Assembly (NCBI RefSeq): GCF_023566055.1
Contig: NZ_JALIQP010000004.1
Coordinates: 62,001-126,000 of the forward strand
Source of the DNA: Halosolutus amylolyticus
GTDB taxonomy: Archaea; Halobacteriota; Halobacteria; Halobacteriales; Natrialbaceae
Reading direction: 5' to 3'
Length of the DNA stretch: 64,000 bases
The position numbers were made by a program, and so were the translations under genes. The notes beneath the pieces are model-generated. The model ran no database searches. It was not told the DNA's origin and saw nothing but the letters and a program-made list of their open reading frames with translations. This document shows, in pieces, positions 14,559 to 23,237 of this stretch (its first letter is position 1; each line of letters begins with the position of its first letter).

Positions 14559-15290
14559 ATGGAATTCAGCGAATCGCTCGAGTTCGGCCACGCGGACCGC
14601 AAGGGCATCTACGAGTACGTCGAGCGCCACGGCGCCGTCGATCCCGACGAGGTGCAGTCCCACCTCGGGATCGATCCCAGCGGCTTCCGTCACCACGTGG
14701 CGATCCTCAAGCGCGACGGTCGTCTCGACGAGCGCGACGGCAAACTCCGCGTGACGATCGACGCGGGGGCCGAAGAGGAGTACGTCTCGGAGACCCTCGA
14801 GTTCCACATCCGGCCGGCGAGACAGGAGGACCTCTCGGGGATCGTCGGTGCGATCCGGCAAGTCGCCGAGGAGCGGACCTACATCGAGGCCGAGAGCGTG
14901 GCGGACGAGATCGACCACGAGGAGACCCTGCTCCGGCACAACGAACTCGAGTCGCGGATGTTCTTCGTGGCCACCGTCGACGACGAGGTCGTCGGCTGGG
15001 TGCACCTCCACGCGCCGGAACTCGAGAAACTCGCCCACACCGCCGAACTCACCGTCGGCGTGCTCGAGGGGTATCGCGGTCACGGCATCGGCTCGCACCT
15101 CCTCGCGCGGGGACTGGAGTGGGCCGGGTCGAACGGCTTCGAGAAGGTCTACCAGAGCGTCCCCTCGACCAACGAGGAGGCCATCGAGTTCCTCGAGGAA
15201 CACGACTGGGAGACCGAGGCCGTCCGCGAGGACCACTACAAACTCGATGGCCGGTACGTCGACGAAGTGATGATGGCCGTCGACCTGTGA
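14559..15290 (+). CDS. HTH-GNAT acetyltransferase
   Basis: 243 aa. Residues 10-70 form a winged helix (YEYVERHGAVDPDEVQSHLGIDPSGFRHHVAILKRDGRL). Residues 80-243 form a GNAT domain with the acetyl-CoA loop V-x-E-G-Y-R-G-H-G-I-G (VLEGYRGHGIGSHLLA). The fusion suggests a DNA-linked or regulator-type acetyltransferase, or simply domain shuffling common in haloarchaea. Cytoplasmic; substrate unknown. Confidence 0.85.
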   Translation: MEFSESLEFGHADRKGIYEYVERHGAVDPDEVQSHLGIDPSGFRHHVAILKRDGRLDERDGKLRVTIDAGAEEEYVSETLEFHIRPARQEDLSGIVGAIRQVAEERTYIEAESVADEIDHEETLLRHNELESRMFFVATVDDEVVGWVHLHAPELEKLAHTAELTVGVLEGYRGHGIGSHLLARGLEWAGSNGFEKVYQSVPSTNEEAIEFLEEHDWETEAVREDHYKLDGRYVDEVMMAVDL

Positions 15291-15385
15291 CCGGCCACGA
15301 TCGACCGACCAGGCGGACCGTTCTGTGCGTATCGAGCGTTGATCTCAACACGCGTTTTATGTGACGCTCGTCGCATAGTTGCGGT

Positions 15386-16285
15386 ATGCGTCTCGCTCTC
15401 ACGCCCTGGGCGATCGACGACGGACTCGACGAGCCGGCGGCCGTACTCGTCGTCGCGGGTCTGGGCCTCGCCGTCAGCGGCGTCGTCCACGGGCTCACCG
15501 CGCCGGCGGATCCGTCGGTCGCCACGCTCCAGGTTTTCGTCTCGCTGCTCGTTCCGACCGGCGTCGCGACCGGCGGCTACTGGTTATACGCTAGCGACGT
15601 ACCGATCGAGACCCGCTGGCGCGTCGTCACCTGGGCGTCGACCGGGATCGTCGTCGCCTGCGCCCTCGGGGCCTGGCTCCAGTTCTCTGCAGCCCTCGGC
15701 GGCGGGGCGGCTGGCGATCCGTGGTCGCAACTCACGACGCTCGCGGCGGGCGGAAGCGCGGTCGGGTTCGTCACCGGCGTCAGCGTCGGCCAGTCCTCCG
15801 ATCGAGCGCCCGAAACGGAGCCCACGCCGTCCGGAACCGACTCCACAACTCTCGACGGGCCGACCTCCGGGGGAGCGGCCGCGCACCAGTCGGCGACCCC
15901 GCACGGCGAGCACGTATCCCCTGCGGCGGACGCGACGTCCGACGCCGATCGCGCGGTTCCAGCCCACGCTCCGACGACGGCGAAACGGACGCTCGACGTT
16001 CTCGGGGACGATCGGGCACGCGTCGCCCTCGCGATCGTCTCAGCGGGCGAGGGGTCGCTGTCCGTCGACGACCTCGCAGTCGCGGTCGCCGAGCGCACCG
16101 GCGATCCCGTCGACGCGACGGCGATCGAACTCCGACACGCGACGCTTCCCAAACTCGAACGGGCGCACGCGATCGAGTGGGACCGGTACGGGAACACGAT
16201 CGCGCTCCCGGAGCACGCGATCTTTCAGGAAGGCGTCCGGGAAGTCGCCGCACTGCTCGACCCGTTCGAACCGGGATCCCGGTAG
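15386..16285 (+). CDS. Membrane protein with C-terminal winged-helix domain (DUF7344-like)
   Basis: 299 aa. Four hydrophobic segments in the first 145 residues (about 18-36, 47-65, 78-100, 115-132) are followed by a long Ala/Pro/Thr-rich linker to about 195. The C-terminal domain (RTLDVLGDDRARVALAIVSAGEGSLSVDDLAVAVAER...LRHATLPKLERAHAIEWDRYGNTIAL) resembles haloarchaeal DUF7344 wHTH modules. It may be a membrane-tethered regulator. The stop (16283-16285) abuts the stop of the small minus-strand gene that follows. Confidence 0.75.
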   Translation: MRLALTPWAIDDGLDEPAAVLVVAGLGLAVSGVVHGLTAPADPSVATLQVFVSLLVPTGVATGGYWLYASDVPIETRWRVVTWASTGIVVACALGAWLQFSAALGGGAAGDPWSQLTTLAAGGSAVGFVTGVSVGQSSDRAPETEPTPSGTDSTTLDGPTSGGAAAHQSATPHGEHVSPAADATSDADRAVPAHAPTTAKRTLDVLGDDRARVALAIVSAGEGSLSVDDLAVAVAERTGDPVDATAIELRHATLPKLERAHAIEWDRYGNTIALPEHAIFQEGVREVAALLDPFEPGSR

Positions 16286-16507
16286 TCAGATCGGACTCTC
16301 CTCCGCGTCGGCGACCTCGAACAGCGTCTCGTATCCCTCGTCGTCCGGAAGCTGGTCACGGACGTCCTCAAGGGCACCGTCGAGAATGACCCCTTCAGGT
16401 GAAAGCGGCTCGGCGGGACGCCAGGATCCGGAATCGCGGCCGCAACGCTCGCAAACGGGGGCTCGAACCGAAAGACAATTCCACCGGTCGGGGCTACGAG
16501 AGCACAT
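16286..16507 (-). CDS. 73-aa small protein with CxxC knuckle
   Basis: The product carries CERCGRD (Cys near 18 and 21) and a long acidic amphipathic C-terminus (GALEDVRDQLPDDEGYETLFEVADAEE). The last 25 codons have strong third-position GC, arguing for coding. Its start ATG (16505-16507) and the plus-strand ATG of the GTPase (16506-16508) share the same CATG, so either the two genes have overlapping leaderless starts or this gene starts further in. Uncertain. Confidence 0.45.
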   Translation of the reverse strand: MCSRSPDRWNCLSVRAPVCERCGRDSGSWRPAEPLSPEGVILDGALEDVRDQLPDDEGYETLFEVADAEESPI

Positions 16508-17684
16508 GCTTTCGATCGCGCTTGCCGGGAAGCCAAACGCCGGCAAGTCCACGTTCTACACGGCGGCGACGATGGCCGAGGTGGACGTCGCCAACTACCC
16601 CTTTACGACGATCGACGCCAACCGGGGGGTGAGCTACGTCCGGACCGAGTGTCCCTGTCTCGACCGCGAGGAGCGGTGCAACGCCGACAACTGCGAGGAC
16701 GGCAAACGATACGTTCCGATCGAACTCCTGGACGTGGCGGGGCTGGTTCCGGGGGCCCACGAGGGGAAAGGGCTCGGAAACCAGTTCCTCGACGAACTCA
16801 CGAACGCGGACGTGATCGTCAACGTGATCGACGCCTCCGGCGGGACCAACGAGAAGGGCGAACCGGTCGACGTCGGGGAGCACGACCCGCTCGAGGACAT
16901 CGACTTCGTCGAGGAGGAGATGGACCTCTGGCTGGCCGGCATCGTCGAGCGCAACTGGGAGGCAGTCGAGCGCAAGTCCCGATCGCCCGATTTCGACATC
17001 GACGACGCGCTCGCGGACATGCTCTCGGGTTTCGGCGCGTCGCCGAAGCAGATCGCGACCGTCCTGCGCGAACTCGACTATCCCGAGGACCCCATCCAGT
17101 GGGAGGACGAGCACCGCGAAGAACTCGCGCGACTGGTCCGCGAGCGAACCAAGCCGATCGTCGTCGCGGCGAACAAGATCGACGTCGCGCCCGAGGAGAA
17201 CGTCGAGAAACTGCTCGACCTCGACAAACCCGTGATTCCCACCACCGCTGAGGGCGAACTCGCGCTTCGCCGCGCCGCGGACAACGGTCTCGTCGACTAC
17301 GACCCCGGCGACGAGACGATCGAGATCGGCGACGGCGTCAGCGACGCCCAGCGCGAGGCCCTCGAGGGGCTGGCCGAGACGATGGCCGCGTACGACGGCA
17401 CCGGCGTCCAGGGTGCGCTGAATCACGCGGTCTACGACCTGCTCGATCACCTCACGGCTTACCCCGTCGAGGACGCCTCGAAGTGGTCCGACGGCAGCGG
17501 CAACGTTCTGCCGGACGCCCATCTACTCCCACAGGGATCGACGCCAGTCGACCTCGCCTACGCGGTCCACTCGGATATCGGCGACGGCTACCTCCACGCG
17601 GTCGACGCCCGATCGAACCGGGAGGTCAGCGACAGCTACGAACTCGAGGAGGGCGACGTGATCAAGATCGTAAGTACGAACTGA
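16506..17684 (+). CDS. ychF: OLA1/YchF-type Obg-family GTPase/ATPase
   Basis: 392 aa. P-loop GKPNAGKST at 8-16; switch region VANYPFTTIDANRGV; G3 DVAGLVPGAHEGKGLGN; G4-like NKID; C-terminal TGS domain (about 310-390: VLPDAHLLPQGSTPVDLAYAVHSDIG...). The PFTTIDANRGV pattern and a TGS end identify the YchF/OLA1 group, with the archaeal Cys-rich insert (CPCLDREERCNADNCEDG). Known roles are ribosome-associated nucleotide hydrolysis and stress response. It is preceded by the putative small gene on the opposite strand. Housekeeping gene, high confidence. Confidence 0.92.
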   Translation: MLSIALAGKPNAGKSTFYTAATMAEVDVANYPFTTIDANRGVSYVRTECPCLDREERCNADNCEDGKRYVPIELLDVAGLVPGAHEGKGLGNQFLDELTNADVIVNVIDASGGTNEKGEPVDVGEHDPLEDIDFVEEEMDLWLAGIVERNWEAVERKSRSPDFDIDDALADMLSGFGASPKQIATVLRELDYPEDPIQWEDEHREELARLVRERTKPIVVAANKIDVAPEENVEKLLDLDKPVIPTTAEGELALRRAADNGLVDYDPGDETIEIGDGVSDAQREALEGLAETMAAYDGTGVQGALNHAVYDLLDHLTAYPVEDASKWSDGSGNVLPDAHLLPQGSTPVDLAYAVHSDIGDGYLHAVDARSNREVSDSYELEEGDVIKIVSTN

Positions 17685-17773
17685 CAGATTCTAACAAACT
17701 AACGCTACGTCTGAGGTGGTTCTGTCGATCAGTACAGAGAACTCACATAGCGAATAGTCAGTAAAATAATCGG

Positions 17774-18043
17774 TCACTCGTCTGTGCGGGATGAGTCATC
17801 AGAATGCTCTGTTCCGGGGAGTGGAAATTCCGCATCTTCGGGTGTCTCAACTTCACTTTCAGGCATAGTTCGTCTGATGAGGTAGATAACGAGTCCAACC
17901 ACAGAGAAAATAACAATAATTGTAGCCCACATCACCGAGTTTTCGATCCCTCGTTTCTCTGCGTCTTTCAGCACAAGAATCGACAGTATCACGTGTATTG
18001 ATACGTATGCGATTGTCAGACCAAGGAAAGCAATAGACTCCAT
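17774..18043 (-). CDS. Two-TM PLDc_N-like membrane protein
   Basis: 89 aa from ATG 18043 (MESIAFLG). Two helices flank a conserved cytoplasmic turn ILVLKDAEKRGI, resembling the PLD nuclease N-terminal-type membrane domain (DA-x-x-RG, then a helix ending YLIRR). The tail after residue 60 is acidic. Local DNA is AT-richer than flanking core genes. A longer frame reaches 18175 but lacks coding signal. Function unknown. Confidence 0.65.
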   Translation of the reverse strand: MESIAFLGLTIAYVSIHVILSILVLKDAEKRGIENSVMWATIIVIFSVVGLVIYLIRRTMPESEVETPEDAEFPLPGTEHSDDSSRTDE

Positions 18044-18241
18044 TAAATGACGGTTTAGGTTATTCCGTAATATGTCTTTTTCAACAGGAAGGTGATGGAC
18101 CCGATGCTTACTTCGCATCTGCGGTGATCGCAACGGTCGAAGTTGGTCAAAATGGTGTTTATATGTTGTGTACATTGTGTGTACTCAGTATCGGTAACCA
18201 AGACCGTGAGTACTAACTGATAAGACGGGAGTCGTAGCGCG

Positions 18242-18382
18242 TTACTCGTTTTCGAGGGCGTCGTAGATATCTCGGTTCGCGTCCCGGTCTGCCGCTGCCG
18301 CTCGCTGGACGAGTTCTCGTCGGATGTCCTCCATCACTTCATCGAGCGGGGAACCGGACTCTGAACCATCCTTGGTCGCCAT
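18242..18382 (-). CDS. 46-aa acidic small protein
   Basis: ATG at 18380-18382, TAA at 18242-18244. The product (MATKDGSESGSPLDEVMEDI...) is mostly one charged helix (DEVMEDIRRELVQRAAAADRD). High third-position GC supports coding. No homologue recognised. It stands alone between a membrane gene and a GNAT gene. Confidence 0.5.
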   Translation of the reverse strand: MATKDGSESGSPLDEVMEDIRRELVQRAAAADRDANRDIYDALENE

Positions 18383-18652
18383 ATTCGGGGTATCGTTCCG
18401 ACCGTGGTTAACCGTTCGTGTTGGACGACTCGCCGGTCAGCCGATCGCGGAAACCTGTGTGTGAAATCCGTGTCACATTCCCTCTCCGTTGACCGGAATG
18501 TTTATCATTCATATAATGACAGCAGAATATGGGGCTGACCGATGACCGTTTCGTTCTGCTTCTGAGTTGACTGCCGGCGTCTCGCGCGAGACGCGGTCAG
18601 CATCGGCTTCGTCAGCGCATCGTTGGTTAGCCAACAGACCATCAGAGAGACT

Positions 18653-19222
18653 ATGACAGGATCGACGTTTATCGACTGCGACCGCCTCGATCTCAGACCA
18701 GCCCAGGAGGACGATATCGAGTTCCTCCGAGAGGGTGTGAATCACCCACAGGTACGCCGGTATATTAGCTCGTTCAGGACTCCGTACACCGACGAACGCT
18801 ACCGGGACGAGCTGTGGCCGATGGAACACGACGAGGACACTGTCTCTTTGCTCGCCGTTCCGAACAAAGGCGAATTCGAGGACGAGCCAGTTGGGTCCGT
18901 CTCCCTATCCCCCGTGCTGTACACGGACGGGTACGCGAACTTCGCCGTCTGGTTTCATCCGAAAGCGTGGGGGAACGGATACGCTCTCGAAGCGAGCGCA
19001 CATCTGATCGAGTACGGGTTCCGAGACCTCCGGTTACACCGTCTCTCGGCGACGGCGATGGCCCCAAACGAGGCCTCCAGGACGCTCTTGGAGCGGCTCG
19101 GATTCGTTCACGAGGGAACTGCTCGTGAAACGCAGTTCGCGAACGGAACGTACGTCGACGTCGAACGGTACGGTCTGCTGATCGACGAGTGGACCGGTCC
19201 GAAAGAGGTGCTCGAAAGGTAG
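18653..19222 (+). CDS. RimJ/RimL-type GNAT N-acetyltransferase
   Basis: 189 aa from ATG 18653 (MTGSTFIDCDRLDLRPAQEDD). RLDLRPAQEDDIEFL is the first GNAT strand-helix; WFHPKAWGNGYALEASAHLIEYGF is the acetyl-CoA loop in the RimJ form; APNEASRTLLERLGFVHEG is the terminal helix-strand motif. Likely acetylates a protein N-terminus or a small amine. The 18623 start adds an unrelated leader. Cytoplasmic. Confidence 0.87.
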   Translation: MTGSTFIDCDRLDLRPAQEDDIEFLREGVNHPQVRRYISSFRTPYTDERYRDELWPMEHDEDTVSLLAVPNKGEFEDEPVGSVSLSPVLYTDGYANFAVWFHPKAWGNGYALEASAHLIEYGFRDLRLHRLSATAMAPNEASRTLLERLGFVHEGTARETQFANGTYVDVERYGLLIDEWTGPKEVLER

Positions 19223-19313
19223 CTGGAGCGGCGTCGCGATCGCTCCGAATATAGATCGGAAAAGACGATCGCGTTTTTTCCGATTCATCAGCGGTACGAT
19301 AGCCGATATCGAC

Positions 19314-19781
19314 TCATTCCAGCGGGTGTGCGTAGTCGACTTGCTTCGGCCGGAAGTCCGTATTGCGGTAGAACCGGCGTGCGTCCTCGTTGTGCCACTC
19401 GCAGGAGACCTTGAGATGGTCGCAACCTCGCTCGCGAGCTAGTTCTTTCACACGTTCGATGACCGCTGTACCATGGCCCTGGTTCCGGTGACTTTCGTCG
19501 ATCGCGATGTTCACGATGCGAAGGTACTGTGAGTACTGCCGGGACGGGTGGTGGCCCTCGCGGAGCGTGACGAAGCCGATCGTCTCGTCCTCGTGAACGA
19601 CGAGGTAGTCAGTGATTTCGTCAGCCTCGAGATGGGCGCGGAACCCATCATCTGGCACGTCGTCGACATCCGCATACGCGAGTTCGTTCAGTTCGTCGTA
19701 CGCTTCCATCGCTTTTGCGAGGGAGTACCAGCGGTCAACGAGCGAGCCGAGGTCTTCGTCACCGGCTTCGACGAGTTCCAT
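19314..19781 (-). CDS. GNAT N-acetyltransferase
   Basis: 155 aa, a compact GNAT: GFVTLREGHH, then VNIAIDESHRNQGHGTAVIERVKELARERGCDHLKVSCEWHNEDARRFYRNTDF. The motif R-N-Q-G-H-G-T is the acetyl-CoA pyrophosphate loop and the final ARRFYRNTDFR the closing element. Unrelated in detail to the convergent RimJ-like gene 91 bp away. Substrate unknown. Confidence 0.87.
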   Translation of the reverse strand: MELVEAGDEDLGSLVDRWYSLAKAMEAYDELNELAYADVDDVPDDGFRAHLEADEITDYLVVHEDETIGFVTLREGHHPSRQYSQYLRIVNIAIDESHRNQGHGTAVIERVKELARERGCDHLKVSCEWHNEDARRFYRNTDFRPKQVDYAHPLE

Positions 19782-19950
19782 ACGACGATTCTCCGCCGTT
19801 CTTTCTTCAAATTACGCACGGTATGTGCCCGTCTCCCACTCCGTCGTGATGGACACTGAAACGCGAGATGGCGTCGTTACGTCTGACCACTGTTGGGACG
19901 AGGGCGTGACCGATACGCTCCCCCAGTGATTCGTCCCGAAGACGGGTCGC

Positions 19951-20256
19951 TCACTCGGTATCGACGTCCACGACGAGCCGTCCGCTCGTCTCGATCGTGA
20001 CCTGGACGTGATCGATATCGAACGTGACCGAAACGGTGCTGTCCCGGTCGCCGCCGACGATCGCGTCGAGCGCCTCCGGGTCAACGTGATCGTACAGCGC
20101 GATTCCCCGTTCGTGAGCGAGATCGATCGGAGTCGTGTCTTCGACGGTAGCGACGGCGTCGACGATGGCGTGGCTCGGTCGCGTCGTCGACCAGTCGTAG
20201 TGCGATTGAACCGTACTACCGACGCCGGACGGTCCGTCACCTCGGGACGTTTCCAT
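19951..20256 (-). CDS. HalOD1 output-domain protein
   Basis: 101 aa from ATG 20256 (METSRGDGPSG). HalOD1 spans about residues 28-100: AIVDAVATVEDTTPIDLAHERGIALYDHVDPEALDAIV followed by VSVTFDIDHVQVTIETSGRLVVD. An orphan output module with no kinase nearby; the same family as the 7518 gene. The nearby TATA-like stretch near 20284-20300 (AGTATGTTGTAATATTA) may hold its promoter. Confidence 0.82.
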   Translation of the reverse strand: METSRGDGPSGVGSTVQSHYDWSTTRPSHAIVDAVATVEDTTPIDLAHERGIALYDHVDPEALDAIVGGDRDSTVSVTFDIDHVQVTIETSGRLVVDVDTE

Positions 20257-20382
20257 ACCCCGGGTTCGACGATACATGTGAAAAGTATGTTGTAATATTA
20301 CTCCAACATCTATCTCTCATTTCGTCAGGACCGGAGCGGAATCGTAGCGGACTGTTGATCGGCGGTCTCGAAACCCGCGCGG

Positions 20383-21243
20383 TCACCCGATCGCCGCCAG
20401 CGGTTCGAACCAGACGGCCGCGACGAGGACGGCCAGGAAGACGTACGACCCGCGGATGAGCAACATCGTCGCGAGTTCCGGGTCGGCCCGCCGGGCGACG
20501 GTCGCGACCGCGGCGAACGCGAGCGCCGCGAGCACCGCCGTCGGCGGGAAGATCCGTGCGACGGCGAAGCCGACGACGATCAGCAACGCGGTGGCCATCA
20601 GCCCGTAGGCCACGTCGTAGGCACGGTCCGGGCCGACGGCGACGGCGACGGTGCGTTTGTGGATCGATCGATCGTAGGCGTAATCCTGCGCGTCGTCGAT
20701 GACCTTGATCCCGGAGAGGAGCACGAGAAAGACGAGCGCGAAGCCGATCGGGACCGCGGCGAGGGTCGCCGCCTGGACGTAGAAGCCGCCGACCAGCGAG
20801 AGGGCGATCCCGAGCGGATAGCCGGTCGTCGCCGTGACGGGGTTCGTGTCGAGTTGCGGCGCGTGGTGGAACGCGATCAGCCACGTCGGCACCGTGATCG
20901 CGACGGCCACCCGGTCCACGAGAACGAACAGGAGGACACAGCACAGCGCGAACACCGTCGTCGAGAGCGCGAGGCCGATGCGACAGCCCCGTTCGGTCAG
21001 CGGGTGGTCGTCGTCCTCGCCGCGGACGTGGAAGTCGACGTAGCCGTCCTTGACGTGGGCGGTGTAGACGGCGGCGAACATCGCGAGGACGTGTACTGTC
21101 GCGACGACCGGATCGAATTCGGACGCGAGAATCGCGCCGAACAGCGACGCGGCCAGCGGCGGGAGCATGAAGACGGGATGGACCTGCGACAGGAACGCCC
21201 GTCCCGTCGCCCTGGAGTCGGTCCCGTGTCTCGCGATGGACAT
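20383..21243 (-). CDS. UbiA-family prenyltransferase
   Basis: 286 aa from ATG 21243 (MSIARHGTDSRA). Multiple membrane helices and the two Asp-rich motifs of UbiA enzymes: KDGYVDFHVRGEDDDHP (near 65-80) and IDDAQDYAYDRSIHKRT (near 180-195). These bind prenyl diphosphate with Mg. Possible substrates in haloarchaea are menaquinone precursors, geranylgeranylglyceryl phosphate or heme; the first motif starts with K-D rather than N-D, so the substrate cannot be fixed. The longer start (21336) runs into the divergent promoter of the ThDP gene. Confidence 0.83.
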   Translation of the reverse strand: MSIARHGTDSRATGRAFLSQVHPVFMLPPLAASLFGAILASEFDPVVATVHVLAMFAAVYTAHVKDGYVDFHVRGEDDDHPLTERGCRIGLALSTTVFALCCVLLFVLVDRVAVAITVPTWLIAFHHAPQLDTNPVTATTGYPLGIALSLVGGFYVQAATLAAVPIGFALVFLVLLSGIKVIDDAQDYAYDRSIHKRTVAVAVGPDRAYDVAYGLMATALLIVVGFAVARIFPPTAVLAALAFAAVATVARRADPELATMLLIRGSYVFLAVLVAAVWFEPLAAIG

Positions 21244-21371
21244 GGTTCGGGTGTCCACGGACTGAAATATAATACCCCGGTCGTGTTCGCGCGTTCCGCA
21301 GGGCCGATCGATCGACCCGTACGGGTTCCGAAACACACAGTTTCATGTTGAGTCCCGTGCCACCAGCCACC

Positions 21372-23063
21372 ATGACAGACAGCTACACTGGTGCCGACCT
21401 CTTCGTCGACGCGCTGGAATCCTACGGCGTCGACTACCTCTTCGGGAACCCTGGAACGACCGAACTTCCGGTCGTGGACGCGATCGGGGACAGCGACGTC
21501 GAGTACGTGCTCGGCCTCCACGAGGACGTCGCGGTTGGGATGGCCGCGGGGTACGCCCAGACTCGCCGGTACCACTCCCACCACGACGAGTCGATCGCCC
21601 CGGTCGGCGTCGCGAACCTCCACATCGCACCCGGCCTCGCACACGGGCTCGGGAACCTCTACGCCGCGAAGATCGCCGGCGCGCCGCTGGTCGTCACCGC
21701 GGGGAACCACAGCACCGACTTTCGCCACGAGGAGCCGATCCTGAGCGGGGATCTCGTCGACATGGCCGAGGGGTTCTGCAAGTGGTCCGACGAGGTGCTG
21801 GACGTTGCCGCGCTGCCGACGATGCTCCGGCGGGCGTTCCGGGTCGCGATGACGCCGCCGACCGGCCCCGTCTTCCTCGGCCTGCCGCTGGACGTCATGC
21901 TGGCCGAAACCGACGCCGATCCGGAACGACTCGGCGCGATTCCGAACGCCGGGAGCGGCGATCCGGCACAGCTCGATCGGGCCGCGGACCTGCTCGCCGA
22001 GGCCGACACTCCAGTCCTGGTCGTCGGCGACGGCGTGGCCCGATCGGGCGAGGACGCGGTCGCGGCGGCGGTCGAACTCGCCGAGTCGACCGGGGCTCGC
22101 GTCCACGGCGAGATCCTGGCCTGCGAGGTCGATTATCCGACGGACCACGACCAGTGGGTGTCCTACATCCCGCCGGACGAGGACCTCGCCTCGATGCTAA
22201 TGGACAGCGACACGCTCGCCTTCGTGGGCTGTTCGACCAACACGACGCTGACCCGCCACGAGGAGGCGCTGGTCGATCCCGACACGACCTGCATCCACGT
22301 CGGCGACGACGCCTGGCAGATCGGCAAGAACCAGCCCGCGGACGCGGCGATCGTCGGCGACCCCGGCCTCGCCATGCAGGGGCTGATCGAGCGCGTCGAC
22401 GAACGGCTCTCGGACGAGGTGGTCTCCGAGCGACTCGAGCACGTCGCCGCGATCAAGGAGATGGTCGAGGCGAGGATGCAACAGATGGGCGAGGACGAGG
22501 ATCCGGACGATCCCCGGGCCTCGAAGGCCCAGCTGGTCGACGCGATGGAACGGGTCGCCGGCGACGCCTACATCGTCGACGAGGGGGTCACCTCGAAGTA
22601 CGCCATGTTGACCCGGTGGGACCTCGCCCCGGAACAGTACATCTCGAACAAGGGCGGCGGACTCGGCTACGGCCTCCCCGCGTCGATCGGGGCGGCCGTC
22701 GCGGAGGGCCAGCGCGACGATCCCCGCGACGTGATCGGTTTCGTCGGCGACGGCTCGTACCTCTACTACCCCCACGCGATCTACAGCGCGGCCCGCTACG
22801 ACCTCGATCTCACGGTCGTCATCCCGGACAACCGTAATTACCGGATCCTGAAAGACAACACGCTCGACATCCTCGGCGGCGAAGAGGACGACTACGAGTT
22901 CGTCGGGATGGACTTCGAGCCGCCGGTCGACATCGTGCAAAACGCCGAGAGCCACGGTGCACGCGCGGAACTCGTCGAGACGCCCGACGGGATCGAGAGC
23001 GCACTCGAGGACGCGCTCGCGACAGACGGCCCGAACGTGCTCGACGTGCTGGTCCACGACTGA
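21372..23063 (+). CDS. Thiamine-diphosphate-dependent enzyme (acetolactate synthase/benzoylformate decarboxylase-like)
   Basis: 563 aa from ATG 21372 (MTDSYTGADLF). PYR domain: GNPGTTELP with the catalytic Glu near 31. Central FAD/ADP-like domain at about 200-340. PP domain: GDGSYLYYPHAIYSAA...NRNYRILKDN (GDG near 458), the ThDP-Mg site. Overall layout as in acetolactate synthase large subunits, but no small regulatory subunit gene is adjacent and the ALS-specific Trp/FAD contacts are not obvious. Benzoylformate or phenylpyruvate decarboxylase-type activity is a good alternative. Cytoplasmic. Confidence 0.85.
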   Translation: MTDSYTGADLFVDALESYGVDYLFGNPGTTELPVVDAIGDSDVEYVLGLHEDVAVGMAAGYAQTRRYHSHHDESIAPVGVANLHIAPGLAHGLGNLYAAKIAGAPLVVTAGNHSTDFRHEEPILSGDLVDMAEGFCKWSDEVLDVAALPTMLRRAFRVAMTPPTGPVFLGLPLDVMLAETDADPERLGAIPNAGSGDPAQLDRAADLLAEADTPVLVVGDGVARSGEDAVAAAVELAESTGARVHGEILACEVDYPTDHDQWVSYIPPDEDLASMLMDSDTLAFVGCSTNTTLTRHEEALVDPDTTCIHVGDDAWQIGKNQPADAAIVGDPGLAMQGLIERVDERLSDEVVSERLEHVAAIKEMVEARMQQMGEDEDPDDPRASKAQLVDAMERVAGDAYIVDEGVTSKYAMLTRWDLAPEQYISNKGGGLGYGLPASIGAAVAEGQRDDPRDVIGFVGDGSYLYYPHAIYSAARYDLDLTVVIPDNRNYRILKDNTLDILGGEEDDYEFVGMDFEPPVDIVQNAESHGARAELVETPDGIESALEDALATDGPNVLDVLVHD

Positions 23064-23091
23064 CGCGAGGGGACGACCCAGACTTCGCGTC

Positions 23092-23174
23092 CCGTATAGA
23101 TCGGTGGACGTCAGTGCCGGTGGGACCGCGACCCGTCCGCAGTCCCCCGGTAAATCGTTACAGCAGACCGTCTG
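23092..23174. repeat. Degenerate nested palindromic element, family 1 (copy D)
   Basis: The right arm GTTACAGCAGACCGTCTG resembles GTTACAGCAATCCGTATG of copies B and C; the conserved spacers GTCAGT and TAAATCG are kept, and an inner GGGACCGCG/CGCAGTCCC hairpin forms. The left arm is worn. Length (83 bp) fits the other five elements. It lies between two tandem plus-strand genes. Confidence 0.55.
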
Positions 23175-23237
23175 AAACGCCGCCCGGAGCGACGCGGCCG
23201 ATAGACACTTTGCAGTACTCTCCAAGCGCTAGTTACG

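Noticed and set aside
15339-17684. 781-codon frame joining two genes into one
   Set aside because: The first 389 codons are out of frame with the 15386 membrane gene and Arg/Ser-rich; only the part from 16506 is real.
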